Shown here: piece after piece, positions 1 to 9,416 of the stretch | How positions within the stretch are numbered: the stretch's first letter is position 1 | Layout: every line of letters begins with the position of its first letter | Assembly: GCA_947388675.1 (NCBI GenBank) | Contig: CANDRW010000017.1 | Span: 1-38,638 of the forward strand | Source: an uncultured Clostridium sp. | Lineage (GTDB): Bacteria; Bacillota; Clostridia; TANB77; CAG-508 | Direction of reading: 5' to 3' | Length of the DNA: 38,638 nucleotides | Made by a program: the position numbers and the translations under genes | The notes under the pieces: model-generated | Databases searched by the model: none | What the model was told of the DNA's origin: nothing | What the model saw: the letters and a program-made list of their open reading frames with translations, nothing else

Positions 1-25
1 CTTGAAAATAGAGGAGTGTATCTAA

Positions 26-343
26 ATAAAATCTAAAATTAGTTTACACTACCTATTAGAGATAGGGGGGAAACGAATTTATTACAGTGGTGATACAAAA
101 ACAATTTCGGAAAAAGTGATACAAGAATTTCGAGAAGGAAAGTTAGATGAGTTTTATCAAGATGTTAGTAGATATGATACACCAGCACATATAAGTATAG
201 AAGAATTAAAAAGAATATTTAATCAAAGCGAAAGAAGCAAAATTACTTGTATGCATTTTGATGATGAAATAACCATGCAAATGGCAGAATGTGTTGGATT
301 TAATGTAGCAAGAGTAAAAGGATTAAGAGAATTGGAACGATAA
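26..343 (+). pseudogene. C-terminal remnant of an MBL-fold metallo-hydrolase-like protein
   Basis: The reading frame is open from nt 26 after an in-frame TAA (23-25), giving IKSKISLHYLLEIGGKRIYYSGDTKTISEKV...DEFYQDVSRYD...HISIEELKRIF...CMHFD. This resembles the C-terminal half of MBL-fold proteins. There is no N-terminal HxHxDH motif and no good start. Confidence 0.45.
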
Positions 344-354
344 TATAGTTAAAA

Positions 355-388
355 AACAGTAGAAAATTTAAAAAGCTACTGTTTTTTT
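355..388 (+). terminator. Rho-independent terminator
   Basis: AACAGTAG...CTACTGTTTTTTT stem followed by T-run. Confidence 0.75.
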
Positions 389-455
389 ATTTTAGAAAAA
401 TCTGGAACGGATAAAATTATTCATGATGGTAAAAATAAAAATGGGAGGGAAAGAA

Positions 456-1457
456 ATGATATTTAAACCAACTGCTATTTATTTTGAAAAAGATATAGAA
501 AATTATGAGTTAGGGAAAAAGTTATTAGAAAAATATAAGGATGTTCCTAAAATCCAAATTGAAAATCATAACAATATAGAAGAAATGAGAAAAAAGGAAA
601 ATTCAGAATTTTTGAAAATGAAGAAAAATTTAATTATTGGTACAAGGAAAACACATAAATTTGTAGAAAATCACAAAGTATCTGACTATTTAGTACCATA
701 TACTTCTTCAGGTTGTATTGCTAGTTGTATGTATTGTTACTTAGTGTGCCATTATAATAAATGTGCCTATATGAGACTATTTGTAAACAGAGAAGAAATG
801 CTAGAAAAAATTATCAAAACAGCAAATAAATCAGAAAAAGAATTAACTTTTGAAATCGGAAGTAATAGTGATTTGGTATTGGAAAATACGATAACAAACA
901 ACTTAGTTTGGACAATAGAAAATTTTAAAGATACTGAAAAGGGAAAACTAACCTTTCCAACAAAATTTGCTTATGTAGATGATTTATTGCCATTGGACCA
1001 TAGACATAAAGTGATTATTAGAATGAGTGTTAATCCTGAATACATTATTAATCATGTGGAGTTTGGAACTTCAAGATTAAAAGAGAGAGTAGAAGCAATT
1101 AACAAATTAGTAGAGGCAGATTATGAAGTAGGAATACTAATTGCACCTGTTATCTTTTTAGAAAATTGGAAAGAGTTATATCATGAATTAATTGTATATT
1201 TGCAAGAAAATCTAAGTGAAAAAGCAAAAGAAAAGATATTTTTTGAAGTGATTTTTATGACATATAGTTATGTACATGATGCGATTAATAAAGAAGCATT
1301 TCAAAATAGTATAGAAATATTTAATAAAAGTAAAATGACAGGAAGAGGAAAAGGTAAGTATATGTATCAAACAGATATTAGAAAAGAGGGGGAAGAGTTT
1401 TTTAGAAAAGAATTAAATCAGTATTTTAAGGATAATAAAATATGGTATATAGTATAA
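456..1457 (+). CDS. splB: Spore photoproduct lyase (radical SAM)
   Basis: CIASCMYC (CX3CX2C) radical SAM motif in SPL-like context (DYLVPYTSSGC...YMRLFVNREEM). GGGAGGG RBS lies before the ATG at 456; the ORF track start at 423 is probably too early. Confidence 0.85.
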   Translation: MIFKPTAIYFEKDIENYELGKKLLEKYKDVPKIQIENHNNIEEMRKKENSEFLKMKKNLIIGTRKTHKFVENHKVSDYLVPYTSSGCIASCMYCYLVCHYNKCAYMRLFVNREEMLEKIIKTANKSEKELTFEIGSNSDLVLENTITNNLVWTIENFKDTEKGKLTFPTKFAYVDDLLPLDHRHKVIIRMSVNPEYIINHVEFGTSRLKERVEAINKLVEADYEVGILIAPVIFLENWKELYHELIVYLQENLSEKAKEKIFFEVIFMTYSYVHDAINKEAFQNSIEIFNKSKMTGRGKGKYMYQTDIRKEGEEFFRKELNQYFKDNKIWYIV

Positions 1458-1636
1458 TTCAAGGAGTTACTTTTATATTCAACTTTTGAGTTGATAAAAA
1501 CTGATTTTGTCGTAAATAATACTTTGTGGAAAGAAGGTAAATAATGAGTTTAGAAAAAGTAGATAATAATTCCATGATTATTAAAATCACAGTTAGTATA
1601 TAGTTTATAGTCTTAACAAAGTTTTTTAAAAAAAAG

Positions 1637-1664
1637 TTTACAAACATAAAGGCTATGGTATAAT
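1637..1664 (+). promoter_or_regulatory. Sigma70-type promoter
   Basis: TTTACA-N16-TATAAT. Confidence 0.5.
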
Positions 1665-1718
1665 ATAAACAAAATTAGTAAATACTTGAATTAGTAGAAA
1701 AGAAGAAAGGAAATGAGA

Positions 1719-1919
1719 TGAAGATAAAAGATTAAGGAATAACATTAGTAGTCCTAGTAGTAACAATTGTGGTATTATTGATATTAGCGGGAATCACAAT
1801 AGTATATGTATTGGGAGATAATGTAATATTTAAGTTGGCTCAAGAAGCGAAAGACAAAATGGACAAAGCAAAGAAGGTGAAAAATGAAAGAAGACATTGT
1901 AATATTAATTCCAGCATAT
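1719..1919 (+). pseudogene. Type IV prepilin-like N-terminal segment with in-frame stop
   Basis: Frame from ATG (~1719): MKIKD*GITLVVLVVTIVVLLILAGITIVYVLGDNVIFKLAQEAKDKMDKAKKVKNERRHCNINSSI*. Typical prepilin methylation/TM segment with a TAA just before GITL. It overlaps the start of the next gene. Confidence 0.6.
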
Positions 1920-2558
1920 AATCCTAATAGTAAAATTTATGAATTAGTACAAAAATTACGAGAAAATGGATTTTTTAAAATAGTTGTAGTAGATGATGGA
2001 AGCAGTAAAAAGGATTTTTTTCAAAGTATAGAAGGCTCAGTAACTTTACTACATCATAAAAGTAATTTAGGAAAGGGGAGAGCTTTAAAAACTGGAATGG
2101 CTTATTGCATAGAGATGTATCATAATATAATAGGAATTATAACAGTAGATGCAGATGGACAACATAAAATAGAAGATGTTTGTAGAATATATGAAGCTTT
2201 TAAAGAAAATAGTGCAGGTATTATTTTGGGAAGTAGAAATTTTAGAAAAACTGGAATACCAGTAAAAAGTAGAATAGGAAACATTGCATGTTCTAAATTA
2301 TTAAAATATAAAATAAAAGTAAAAATAAGAGATACACAAACAGGATTAAGAGCCATACCATTTTGTTTGCTAGAGTCTTTTAAGGAAATAGGAGGAGAAC
2401 ACTTCGAATATGAAACCAATGTATTAATATACTGTTGCAAAAGAAATATAAATATACAAGAGTTACCAATAGAAAGTATATACATAGAGAAAAATAGATC
2501 AAGCAATTATCGACCAATAAGAGATTCTATTAGTATTTTAAAACAGTTGTATAAATAG
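1884..2558 (+). CDS. Family 2 glycosyltransferase (dolichol-P-sugar synthase-like)
   Basis: VILIPAYNP...VVVDDGSS...NLGKGRALKTG...TVDADGQH...SRIGN...DTQTGLRA. Confidence 0.85.
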   Translation: MKEDIVILIPAYNPNSKIYELVQKLRENGFFKIVVVDDGSSKKDFFQSIEGSVTLLHHKSNLGKGRALKTGMAYCIEMYHNIIGIITVDADGQHKIEDVCRIYEAFKENSAGIILGSRNFRKTGIPVKSRIGNIACSKLLKYKIKVKIRDTQTGLRAIPFCLLESFKEIGGEHFEYETNVLIYCCKRNINIQELPIESIYIEKNRSSNYRPIRDSISILKQLYK

Positions 2559-2561
2559 AAA

Positions 2562-2605
2562 AAACAGTAGAAAAGTTACACTTCACTTCTACTGCTTTTT
2601 TTAAG
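2562..2605. terminator. Bidirectional rho-independent terminator
   Basis: AAAACAGTAGAA...TTCTACTGCTTTTTTT between convergent genes. Confidence 0.7.
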
Positions 2606-3224
2606 TCAAAGTAATTTTATTCTTATTCTTCTTAATAATCTTCTCATCTTTTAATCTTTTAATTTCACGCATCATGGCAGTTCTTTCAATCATCAAATAG
2701 TCAGATAAATCTGTCAAAGAAAGTGGAAGTTCAAAGGTTTTACTACGATTTTCAGAAGCTAAGATTTGAAAATAGGTGAGAAGTTTATCCCTAACACTTT
2801 TATTAGTAAGAAGTAGCATTCTAAAGTTTTGCTTAGCAATACTAGAAAAAACAAGGTCAGGAAGGTTTTTTAAAATCTCAATATGATATAAACAATCTTC
2901 AGTACAATTTTCAGCAGCATCATAAGGATAAAAAAGAACTTTACATTTTTCTTTGGCTAAAACAAATAACTCTCTATCCATATAAATTTTGAAGAGAGGT
3001 TCACCAAATACATCGTTTTTCGTATAATAATATAAAATCTTTTTATTGCCATCTTTATCATAAGTTAAAAGCTGTGCTCTTCCTTCTAATAAGATGCAAA
3101 ATTGATTTCTTTTTGAAAGTAAAGTAGTAACAATTTCATCAGCTTGAAATTCCTTGATTTCAATAAGCCTACAGTTACTTTTAAATCTATCTACAAAATT
3201 ATCGCTATCGAAATTTCTAATCAT
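2601..3224 (-). CDS. Crp/Fnr-family transcriptional regulator
   Basis: cNMP-binding-like N-terminal domain (FCILLEGRAQLLTYDKDGNKKILYY), CTEDC in the dimerisation-helix region, C-terminal HTH (LSLTDLSDYLMIERTAMMREIKRLKDEKII). Confidence 0.8.
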   Translation of the reverse strand: MIRNFDSDNFVDRFKSNCRLIEIKEFQADEIVTTLLSKRNQFCILLEGRAQLLTYDKDGNKKILYYYTKNDVFGEPLFKIYMDRELFVLAKEKCKVLFYPYDAAENCTEDCLYHIEILKNLPDLVFSSIAKQNFRMLLLTNKSVRDKLLTYFQILASENRSKTFELPLSLTDLSDYLMIERTAMMREIKRLKDEKIIKKNKNKITLT

Positions 3225-3259
3225 TCAAATCACCTATACCAATACTATATCATAAAATA

Positions 3260-3273
3260 GTTGCCATAGCAAC
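3260..3273. promoter_or_regulatory. Palindromic operator candidate 1, upstream of the Crp/Fnr-like gene
   Basis: Perfect inverted repeat GTTGC-CATA-GCAAC. Confidence 0.6.
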
Positions 3274-3399
3274 ACTGAAAAAATAAAAAGTGAATTCATG
3301 TGGGTTTGGATAGAGAAATATTTTGTAATATAATTGTAATATTAGAGAAAAACATAGTTAATACAAGGCTTATCACAAACTAAAAAAAGAAAATTACAA

Positions 3400-3419
3400 A
3401 AAGTTGCCATAGCAACTTT
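3400..3419. promoter_or_regulatory. Palindromic operator candidate 2, upstream of nrdD
   Basis: AAAGTTGC-CATA-GCAACTTT, same 14-nt core as site 1. Confidence 0.65.
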
Positions 3420-3528
3420 CCTAAAATCCAATTTTCAAATAAAATATAACCATCCTAAAGAGAAGAACCATCAAGATAAAAAACAACACACAGGATTAAA
3501 GAACGATAAAAAACATAGGGGGTAAAAC

Positions 3529-5781
3529 ATGAAAATAATCAAAAGAGATGGAACAATAGTAGAACATAATCCTGAGAAAATCAGAATAGCTATTGGAAAA
3601 GCAAACAATGAAGTAAGAAGAAAGGAAAGAGCAACAAAGGAAGAAATCGAGGAAATTATTGAGTATATTGAAGAACTAGGTAAACCTAGAATGCTTGTAG
3701 AAGATATCCAAGATATTATTGAACAAAAATTAATGGAAATTGGAAGATATAATTTAGCAAAACAATATATTACATATCGTTACACAAGAGCATTAATTAG
3801 AAAAGCAAATACAACAGACCAAAGTATTAAAGAATTAATCGAAGGTGAAAGTGAATATTGGAATAGTGAAAATGCTAACAAAAATGCTAAAGTAGTAACA
3901 ACACAAAGAGACTATTTAGCAGGAATTACAAGTACAGATATTACTAGAAGATTTTTATTGCCAGAAGATGTAGTAAAAGCACATGACGAAGGAATTATCC
4001 ATTTCCATGATGCAGACTATTTTGCGCAGAATGCTTTAACCAATTGCGAATTAATTAATTTAGATGATATGCTACAAAATGGTACTATTATGAATGGAGT
4101 TATGATTGAAAAACCACACAGATTTATTACAGCATGTACCATTGCAACACAAATTATTCTAGCAGTTACCTCTTCTACTTATGGTGGTGCCACAGTATCT
4201 CTATCTCACTTAGCACCATTTGTAAAAAGCAGCTATGATAAATACTATAAAAAATATAAAGAAAATGGATTGACAGAAGAACAAGCGAAAAAGTTTGCAG
4301 ATTTAGATACTAGAAAAGAAGTGGCAGATGGAGTACAAACCTTTAATTATCAAGTTAATTCAATGACAAATACCAATGGACAAGCACCATTCTTATCAGT
4401 TACTATGTATTTAGGAGAAACAGAAGAATACAAAGAAGAATTAGCCTTAATTATTGAAGAATTCTTAAAAGAGAGAATTTTAGGATTTAAGAATGAAAAA
4501 GGTGTATACATTACCCCAGCTTTCCCTAAATTATTATACGTTTTAGAAGAAGATAATGTTCATGAAGAAAGTAAATATTGGTATTTAACAAAATTAGCAG
4601 CAGAATGTACTGCTAAGAGAATGGTTCCAGATTATATTTCAGAGAAAATGATGAAACAATTAAAAGTAAATGAAGTGGGAGATGGAGATTGCTATCCTTG
4701 TATGGGATGTCGTTCTTTCTTAACACCAGATAGAACTATGAGCCTTGGAAACTTAGCTAATGCAAAGAACTACAAAGAAGGAAAAGGAAAATATTATGGA
4801 AGATTCAACCAAGGTGTAGTAACCATTAACTTAGTAGATGTTGCTCTATCTTCAGGAAAAGATTCAAAGAAATTCTGGGATATTTATGAAGAAAGATTAG
4901 AATTATGCCATAGAGCATTGCAAGTAAGACATGAAAGATTAGCAAAAGCAACTAGTGATATAGCACCAATTTTATGGCAACATGGAGCTTTAGCAAGACT
5001 TCCAAAAGGAGCAAGCTTAGAACCATTACTACATAATGGATATTCTACAATTTCACTTGGCTATGCAGGTTTATATGAATGTGTAAAATATATGACTGGA
5101 AAGAGTCATACAGATAATGGAGAAGCAAAAGATTTTGCTACTCAAGTTATGCAAAAAATGAATGATAAATGCAAAGAATGGAAAACGGCAGAAAACATTG
5201 ATTATAGTGTTTATGGAACCCCTATTGAATCAACAACCTATAAATTCTCTAAATGCTTAAAAGAAAGATTTGGAGTAGTAGAAGGAATTACAGATAAAAA
5301 CTACATTACAAATTCATACCATGTACCTGTAACAGAAGAAATTGATGCTTTCTCTAAACTAAAATTAGAAAGTGAATTCCAAAAGTTAAGTCCAGGTGGA
5401 GCTATCTCTTATGTAGAAACACCAAACTTACAAAACAACTTAGATGTTGTAGTTCAATTGATTCAATACATTTATGATAATATTATGTATGCTGAATTAA
5501 ATACAAAATCAGATTATTGCCAAGAATGTGGATTTACAGGTGAAATTCTAATTGATGATAATTTAGAATGGTATTGCCCAGAATGTGGAAATAGAAACCA
5601 TGATACATTAAATGTAGCAAGAAGAACTTGTGGATATATTGGAAGCAATTTCTGGAATAAAGGAAGAACACAAGAAATTAAAGAAAGAGTACTACATATT
5701 GATAATAAAGATTATGATGAAAAAGAAGATGAAGGATGTAGTCATTGCCATACTACAGCAGTAGTACAAGAAGCGGTATAA
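3529..5781 (+). CDS. nrdD: Anaerobic ribonucleoside-triphosphate reductase
   Basis: N-terminal ATP-cone (MKIIKRDGTIVEHNPEKI), NrdD core, zinc-ribbon Cys pairs (CQECG...CPECG), C-terminal RRTCGYIGSNFWNKGR glycyl-radical region. Confidence 0.97.
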   Translation: MKIIKRDGTIVEHNPEKIRIAIGKANNEVRRKERATKEEIEEIIEYIEELGKPRMLVEDIQDIIEQKLMEIGRYNLAKQYITYRYTRALIRKANTTDQSIKELIEGESEYWNSENANKNAKVVTTQRDYLAGITSTDITRRFLLPEDVVKAHDEGIIHFHDADYFAQNALTNCELINLDDMLQNGTIMNGVMIEKPHRFITACTIATQIILAVTSSTYGGATVSLSHLAPFVKSSYDKYYKKYKENGLTEEQAKKFADLDTRKEVADGVQTFNYQVNSMTNTNGQAPFLSVTMYLGETEEYKEELALIIEEFLKERILGFKNEKGVYITPAFPKLLYVLEEDNVHEESKYWYLTKLAAECTAKRMVPDYISEKMMKQLKVNEVGDGDCYPCMGCRSFLTPDRTMSLGNLANAKNYKEGKGKYYGRFNQGVVTINLVDVALSSGKDSKKFWDIYEERLELCHRALQVRHERLAKATSDIAPILWQHGALARLPKGASLEPLLHNGYSTISLGYAGLYECVKYMTGKSHTDNGEAKDFATQVMQKMNDKCKEWKTAENIDYSVYGTPIESTTYKFSKCLKERFGVVEGITDKNYITNSYHVPVTEEIDAFSKLKLESEFQKLSPGGAISYVETPNLQNNLDVVVQLIQYIYDNIMYAELNTKSDYCQECGFTGEILIDDNLEWYCPECGNRNHDTLNVARRTCGYIGSNFWNKGRTQEIKERVLHIDNKDYDEKEDEGCSHCHTTAVVQEAV

Positions 5782-5784
5782 ATT

Positions 5785-5912
5785 AATAAAAACATATATG
5801 ATAACGTTTGACCTTGCTGGTCGCAACCTTCTTATTTAAATAAGGTTGGTTGCTCCATGCTCGCTTCGCTCAAACACTGCGTGGTCATTACTTTATCATA
5901 TATGTTTTATTA
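5785..5912. repeat. Palindromic intergenic element A (20-nt matched arms, GC-richer core)
   Basis: Left arm AATAAAAACATATATGATAA (5785-5804) against right arm TTATCATATATGTTTTATTA (5893-5912). Core begins CGTTTGACCTTGCTGGTCGCA. Confidence 0.7.
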
Positions 5913-5930
5913 GTATATAAGGAGGAGAAT

Positions 5931-6422
5931 ATGCGATATAATAAAATTCGTAAAATGGATATTTCAGATGGACCAGGAATTAGAGTATCTATTTTTATGC
6001 AAGGATGTGCTTTTCACTGCAAAAATTGTTTCAATCCAGAAACACATGATTTTAATGGTGGAAAAGAGTTTACAGAAGATACTATTGATACGATATTAGA
6101 GTTATGTGACAATGAAACAATAGAAGGGTTATCTATATTAGGTGGAGAACCAATGCATCCAACCAATATAGCAGGAACTACGAGATTAGCAAAAGCATTT
6201 AAGAGAGAATATCCAAATAAAACAATATGGGTATGGAGTGGATTTCTATTTGACAGAGATTTAAAGAATGAAGAAGTACTAAACTATATTGATGTATTAG
6301 TAGATGGACAGTATGTAGATGAATTACATAACCCAACTTTAAAGTGGAGAGGATCAGAAAATCAAAGGGTCATTGATGTGCAGAGGAGTTTGAGAGATGG
6401 AAGTGTTGTAGTACTTGAGTAA
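5931..6422 (+). CDS. nrdG: Anaerobic ribonucleotide reductase activating protein
   Basis: GCAFHCKNCFNPETHDFNGG radical SAM motif, adjacent to nrdD. GGAGGAG RBS before ATG at 5931. Confidence 0.95.
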   Translation: MRYNKIRKMDISDGPGIRVSIFMQGCAFHCKNCFNPETHDFNGGKEFTEDTIDTILELCDNETIEGLSILGGEPMHPTNIAGTTRLAKAFKREYPNKTIWVWSGFLFDRDLKNEEVLNYIDVLVDGQYVDELHNPTLKWRGSENQRVIDVQRSLRDGSVVVLE

Positions 6423-6478
6423 TGCTGACTAGATGTATGTCCTCAAAATAATATATTGCTAAAATTTTAAAATATATG

Positions 6479-6507
6479 TTTACACACACTGGGAAACAAT
6501 GTATAAT
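6479..6507 (+). promoter_or_regulatory. Sigma70-type promoter
   Basis: TTTACA-N17-TATAAT. Confidence 0.65.
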
Positions 6508-6540
6508 ATAACTAATAAGTAAAGAAAAGAGGACAAATAA

Positions 6541-7050
6541 ATGAAAGAAAACTTAAGTGAATTTTTAAAATTAGCTTATAGGCACAACAAAATTAGAGAT
6601 GTACAAGAAGCATTTGAAGAATTTCCAGTGGAAGAAGAATGGCATAAAGGAAAAATAGAAAATATCTTAAGAGAAGATGAAGAGCCTTATGCACTAAACT
6701 ATGCTATAGGGGATATTGTATTTGTTAAGAAATATACATATTCTGATGGAAAAATAGGAAATAATCATTTATTTGTTATTATAGATCAAGACAATATAGC
6801 AGTTTCTATTGAAAACTTTGGAATGCTGATATCATCCAATTTAAATAAATTAAAATTTACATCAAACGAATTATTGAGAAAGGATGAACTGAATCATTTG
6901 AACAAAAATAGCTTAGTAAAAACAGATGTAATATATAAAATTTTAAATGAACAAATTGAATTTAAAATTGGAAAAGTAGATATGGAAAAAGTGGAAGAAT
7001 ATAAGAAAAGTTTTTGTGAGACAGTAATAAATGACAAAAATAACTTATAA
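6541..7050 (+). CDS. Uncharacterised protein with a possible PemK/MazF-like domain
   Basis: AIGDIVFVKKYTYSDGKIGNNHLFVIID resembles the MazF/PemK beta-barrel start; family assignment tentative. Confidence 0.45.
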   Translation: MKENLSEFLKLAYRHNKIRDVQEAFEEFPVEEEWHKGKIENILREDEEPYALNYAIGDIVFVKKYTYSDGKIGNNHLFVIIDQDNIAVSIENFGMLISSNLNKLKFTSNELLRKDELNHLNKNSLVKTDVIYKILNEQIEFKIGKVDMEKVEEYKKSFCETVINDKNNL

Positions 7051-7054
7051 TTTG

Positions 7055-7083
7055 TTTACATATTTAAAATTATCATGTATAAT
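7055..7083 (+). promoter_or_regulatory. Sigma70-type promoter
   Basis: TTTACA-N17-TATAAT upstream of lysS. Confidence 0.65.
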
Positions 7084-7175
7084 AGTTAACAATAGATAAG
7101 ATATCATTTTTTATGATATCTTATTATGTATGTTAAAGTATATAGAATCTTTATATGAGAAAAGGAGATGGGCTT

Positions 7176-8672
7176 ATGGAAGAAAATAATAATCAAGAGC
7201 CAGAATTAGACTTAAACCATTTAATGGTAGTAAGAAGAGAAAAACTAGCCAAACTACAAGAAGAAGGCAAAGATCCATTTAAAATTATTAATTTTAATGT
7301 AACACATGATAGCAAACAAATTAAAGATAACTTTGAGGAATTAGAAAATAAAGATGTTACAATAGCTGGTAGAATTATGGCAAAACGTATCATGGGTAAG
7401 GCCTCTTTTTGTCATATTCAAGATGAAGAAGGGAAAATTCAAAGCTATATTAGTATTAATGAATTAGGAGAAGAAAGCTATAAACAATTTAAAGAAGATG
7501 ACATAGGAGATATAATTGGTATTACTGGTTTTGTATTTAAAACCAAAACAGGTGAAATTTCTATTCATGCAAAAGAAGTAACTTTACTTTCAAAATCTTT
7601 AAGACCATTGCCAGAGAAATTCCATGGATTAAAAGATACAGATTTACGTTATCGTCAAAGATATGTAGATTTAATTATGAATCCAGAAGTAAGAGAAACT
7701 TTTAAAAAGAGAACTGCAATTGTATCAGAGATTAGAAGAATTTTAGATGCAAAAGGGTATATGGAAGCAGAGACACCAATATTAAATACTATTCCAGGTG
7801 GAGCAAATGCACGTCCATTTATTACACATCATAATTCATTAGACTTAGATATGTACCTAAGAATTGCAACAGAGCTATATTTAAAAAGATTAATCGTAGG
7901 TGGATTTAACAAAGTATATGAAATTGGAAGAATTTTTAGAAATGAAGGAATGGATATTAAACACAATCCAGAATTTACGACTATTGAGTTATATGAAGCA
8001 TATACTGACCTAGAAGGTATGATGAATATTACAGAAGAGTTAATAGTAGAGTGTGCAAAAAAAGTAGCAGGAACGACTAAATTAACTTACCAAGGGGAAG
8101 AAATTGATTTAACACCTCCTTTTAGAAGAGTAACTATGATTGATGCTATCAAAGAAGTAACAGGGATAGACTTTAGTAATATTACAACAGACGAAGAAGC
8201 TCAAAAAGTAGCAAAAGAATTACATGTAGAATTAGATCCAATTAAGATTTCAAGGGGAGATATTATTGCACAAATTTTTGATGAAAAAGTAGAGGAAACA
8301 TTAAGACAACCAACTTTTCTTTATGAATACCCAATTGAAATTTCACCACTTGCTAAAAAAGATCCAGAAGATCCAACAATGACACAAAGATTTGAGTTAT
8401 TTATAGCTGGTAGAGAATATGCTAATGCTTTCTCAGAATTAAATGATCCAATTGACCAATATGAAAGATTTAGTAAACAAGTAGAAGCAAGAGAAGCAGG
8501 AGACGAAGAAGCCAACATGATGGATACAGATTTCGTAACAGCCTTAGAATATGGTATGCCACCAACAGGAGGAATGGGAATGGGAATTGACCGTTTAGTT
8601 ATGTTATTAACAGATTCAGCATCTATTAGAGATGTACTATTATTCCCAACAATGAAGCCACTTTCAGAGTAG
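7176..8672 (+). CDS. lysS: Lysyl-tRNA synthetase (class II)
   Basis: [46 protein letters not shown] motifs. AAGGAGAT RBS before ATG at 7176. Confidence 0.97.
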   Translation: MEENNNQEPELDLNHLMVVRREKLAKLQEEGKDPFKIINFNVTHDSKQIKDNFEELENKDVTIAGRIMAKRIMGKASFCHIQDEEGKIQSYISINELGEESYKQFKEDDIGDIIGITGFVFKTKTGEISIHAKEVTLLSKSLRPLPEKFHGLKDTDLRYRQRYVDLIMNPEVRETFKKRTAIVSEIRRILDAKGYMEAETPILNTIPGGANARPFITHHNSLDLDMYLRIATELYLKRLIVGGFNKVYEIGRIFRNEGMDIKHNPEFTTIELYEAYTDLEGMMNITEELIVECAKKVAGTTKLTYQGEEIDLTPPFRRVTMIDAIKEVTGIDFSNITTDEEAQKVAKELHVELDPIKISRGDIIAQIFDEKVEETLRQPTFLYEYPIEISPLAKKDPEDPTMTQRFELFIAGREYANAFSELNDPIDQYERFSKQVEAREAGDEEANMMDTDFVTALEYGMPPTGGMGMGIDRLVMLLTDSASIRDVLLFPTMKPLSE

Positions 8673-8745
8673 GTAGTGTCATAAAGGTAGAAAGAAAAAA
8701 CGAAGTAATAAAGAGCTTTATAGTTAGTAAAAGTAGCAAAATAGT

Positions 8746-9321
8746 ATGAAGGATATTCTAATTTTTGGTGTACCAAGAGTTGGAAAAACGACACTATCAA
8801 AGTTACTGATAGAAGAACTAAGAGATTATCATATTTTTTCAATAGATGCTATTAGAAATGCATTTGGAGATATATTTCCTGAACTAGAAATTAATGATAA
8901 AGGTGGAAAAAATAATGAAATCATACTACCAAATTACGTATCTAGGTTACTATATTGGCAGCATGATGAGTTAAGAAATAAGCAGGGATACATTATAGAA
9001 GGATGTCAAGTATTGCCAGACAAGGTAAAAGAAGTATTTGATTTGGAAAATTCAATAGTTATTTATTTAGGTCATGGAACATTATGCCTAGAAGATATTT
9101 GGAAAAATATTAGAAAATATGACACGCCAGAAGAATATTCTTATAAAAGAGATGATGAGACTATGCTAAAGCAATGTAGAGAGTATTATGAAATAGAAAA
9201 AATGAATATTGCTAAGTGTAAAAAATATGGATTTATATATGTAGATACTTCTACTAATAGAAAAGAAGTATTAAGAAAACTAGTAAATCAAATAAAATCT
9301 ATAGTGGAAGAGTTTAATTAG
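8746..9321 (+). CDS. P-loop kinase/NTPase-like protein (copy 1)
   Basis: Walker A GVPRVGKTTLS; resembles small-molecule/nucleotide kinases; similar to the ORF at 11336. Confidence 0.6.
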   Translation: MKDILIFGVPRVGKTTLSKLLIEELRDYHIFSIDAIRNAFGDIFPELEINDKGGKNNEIILPNYVSRLLYWQHDELRNKQGYIIEGCQVLPDKVKEVFDLENSIVIYLGHGTLCLEDIWKNIRKYDTPEEYSYKRDDETMLKQCREYYEIEKMNIAKCKKYGFIYVDTSTNRKEVLRKLVNQIKSIVEEFN

Positions 9322-9327
9322 GAAAGA

Positions 9328-9378
9328 GATGTATCTCAAATGTTAGAGAAATTTAGCATTTGGAGATACATTTTTTTA
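9328..9378 (+). terminator. Rho-independent terminator
   Basis: TGTATCTCAAATG...CATTTGGAGATACATTTTTTT. Confidence 0.8.
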
Positions 9379-9416
9379 TTTTTATGATATAATCTGAAGG
9401 AAAAGGTGGGAAAACA

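Noticed and set aside
2120-2506. 128-aa minus-strand ORF inside the glycosyltransferase gene
   Set aside because: Mirror ORF of a clear GT2 coding sequence.
7097-7126. AAGATATCAT-TTTTT-ATGATATCTT palindrome upstream of lysS
   Set aside because: Simple AT-rich palindrome downstream of a promoter; no second copy or regulator association seen, so not reported as an operator.
8321-8842. 173-aa minus-strand ORF over lysS
   Set aside because: Antisense to the well-supported lysS and P-loop ORFs, with no RBS or domain signal.
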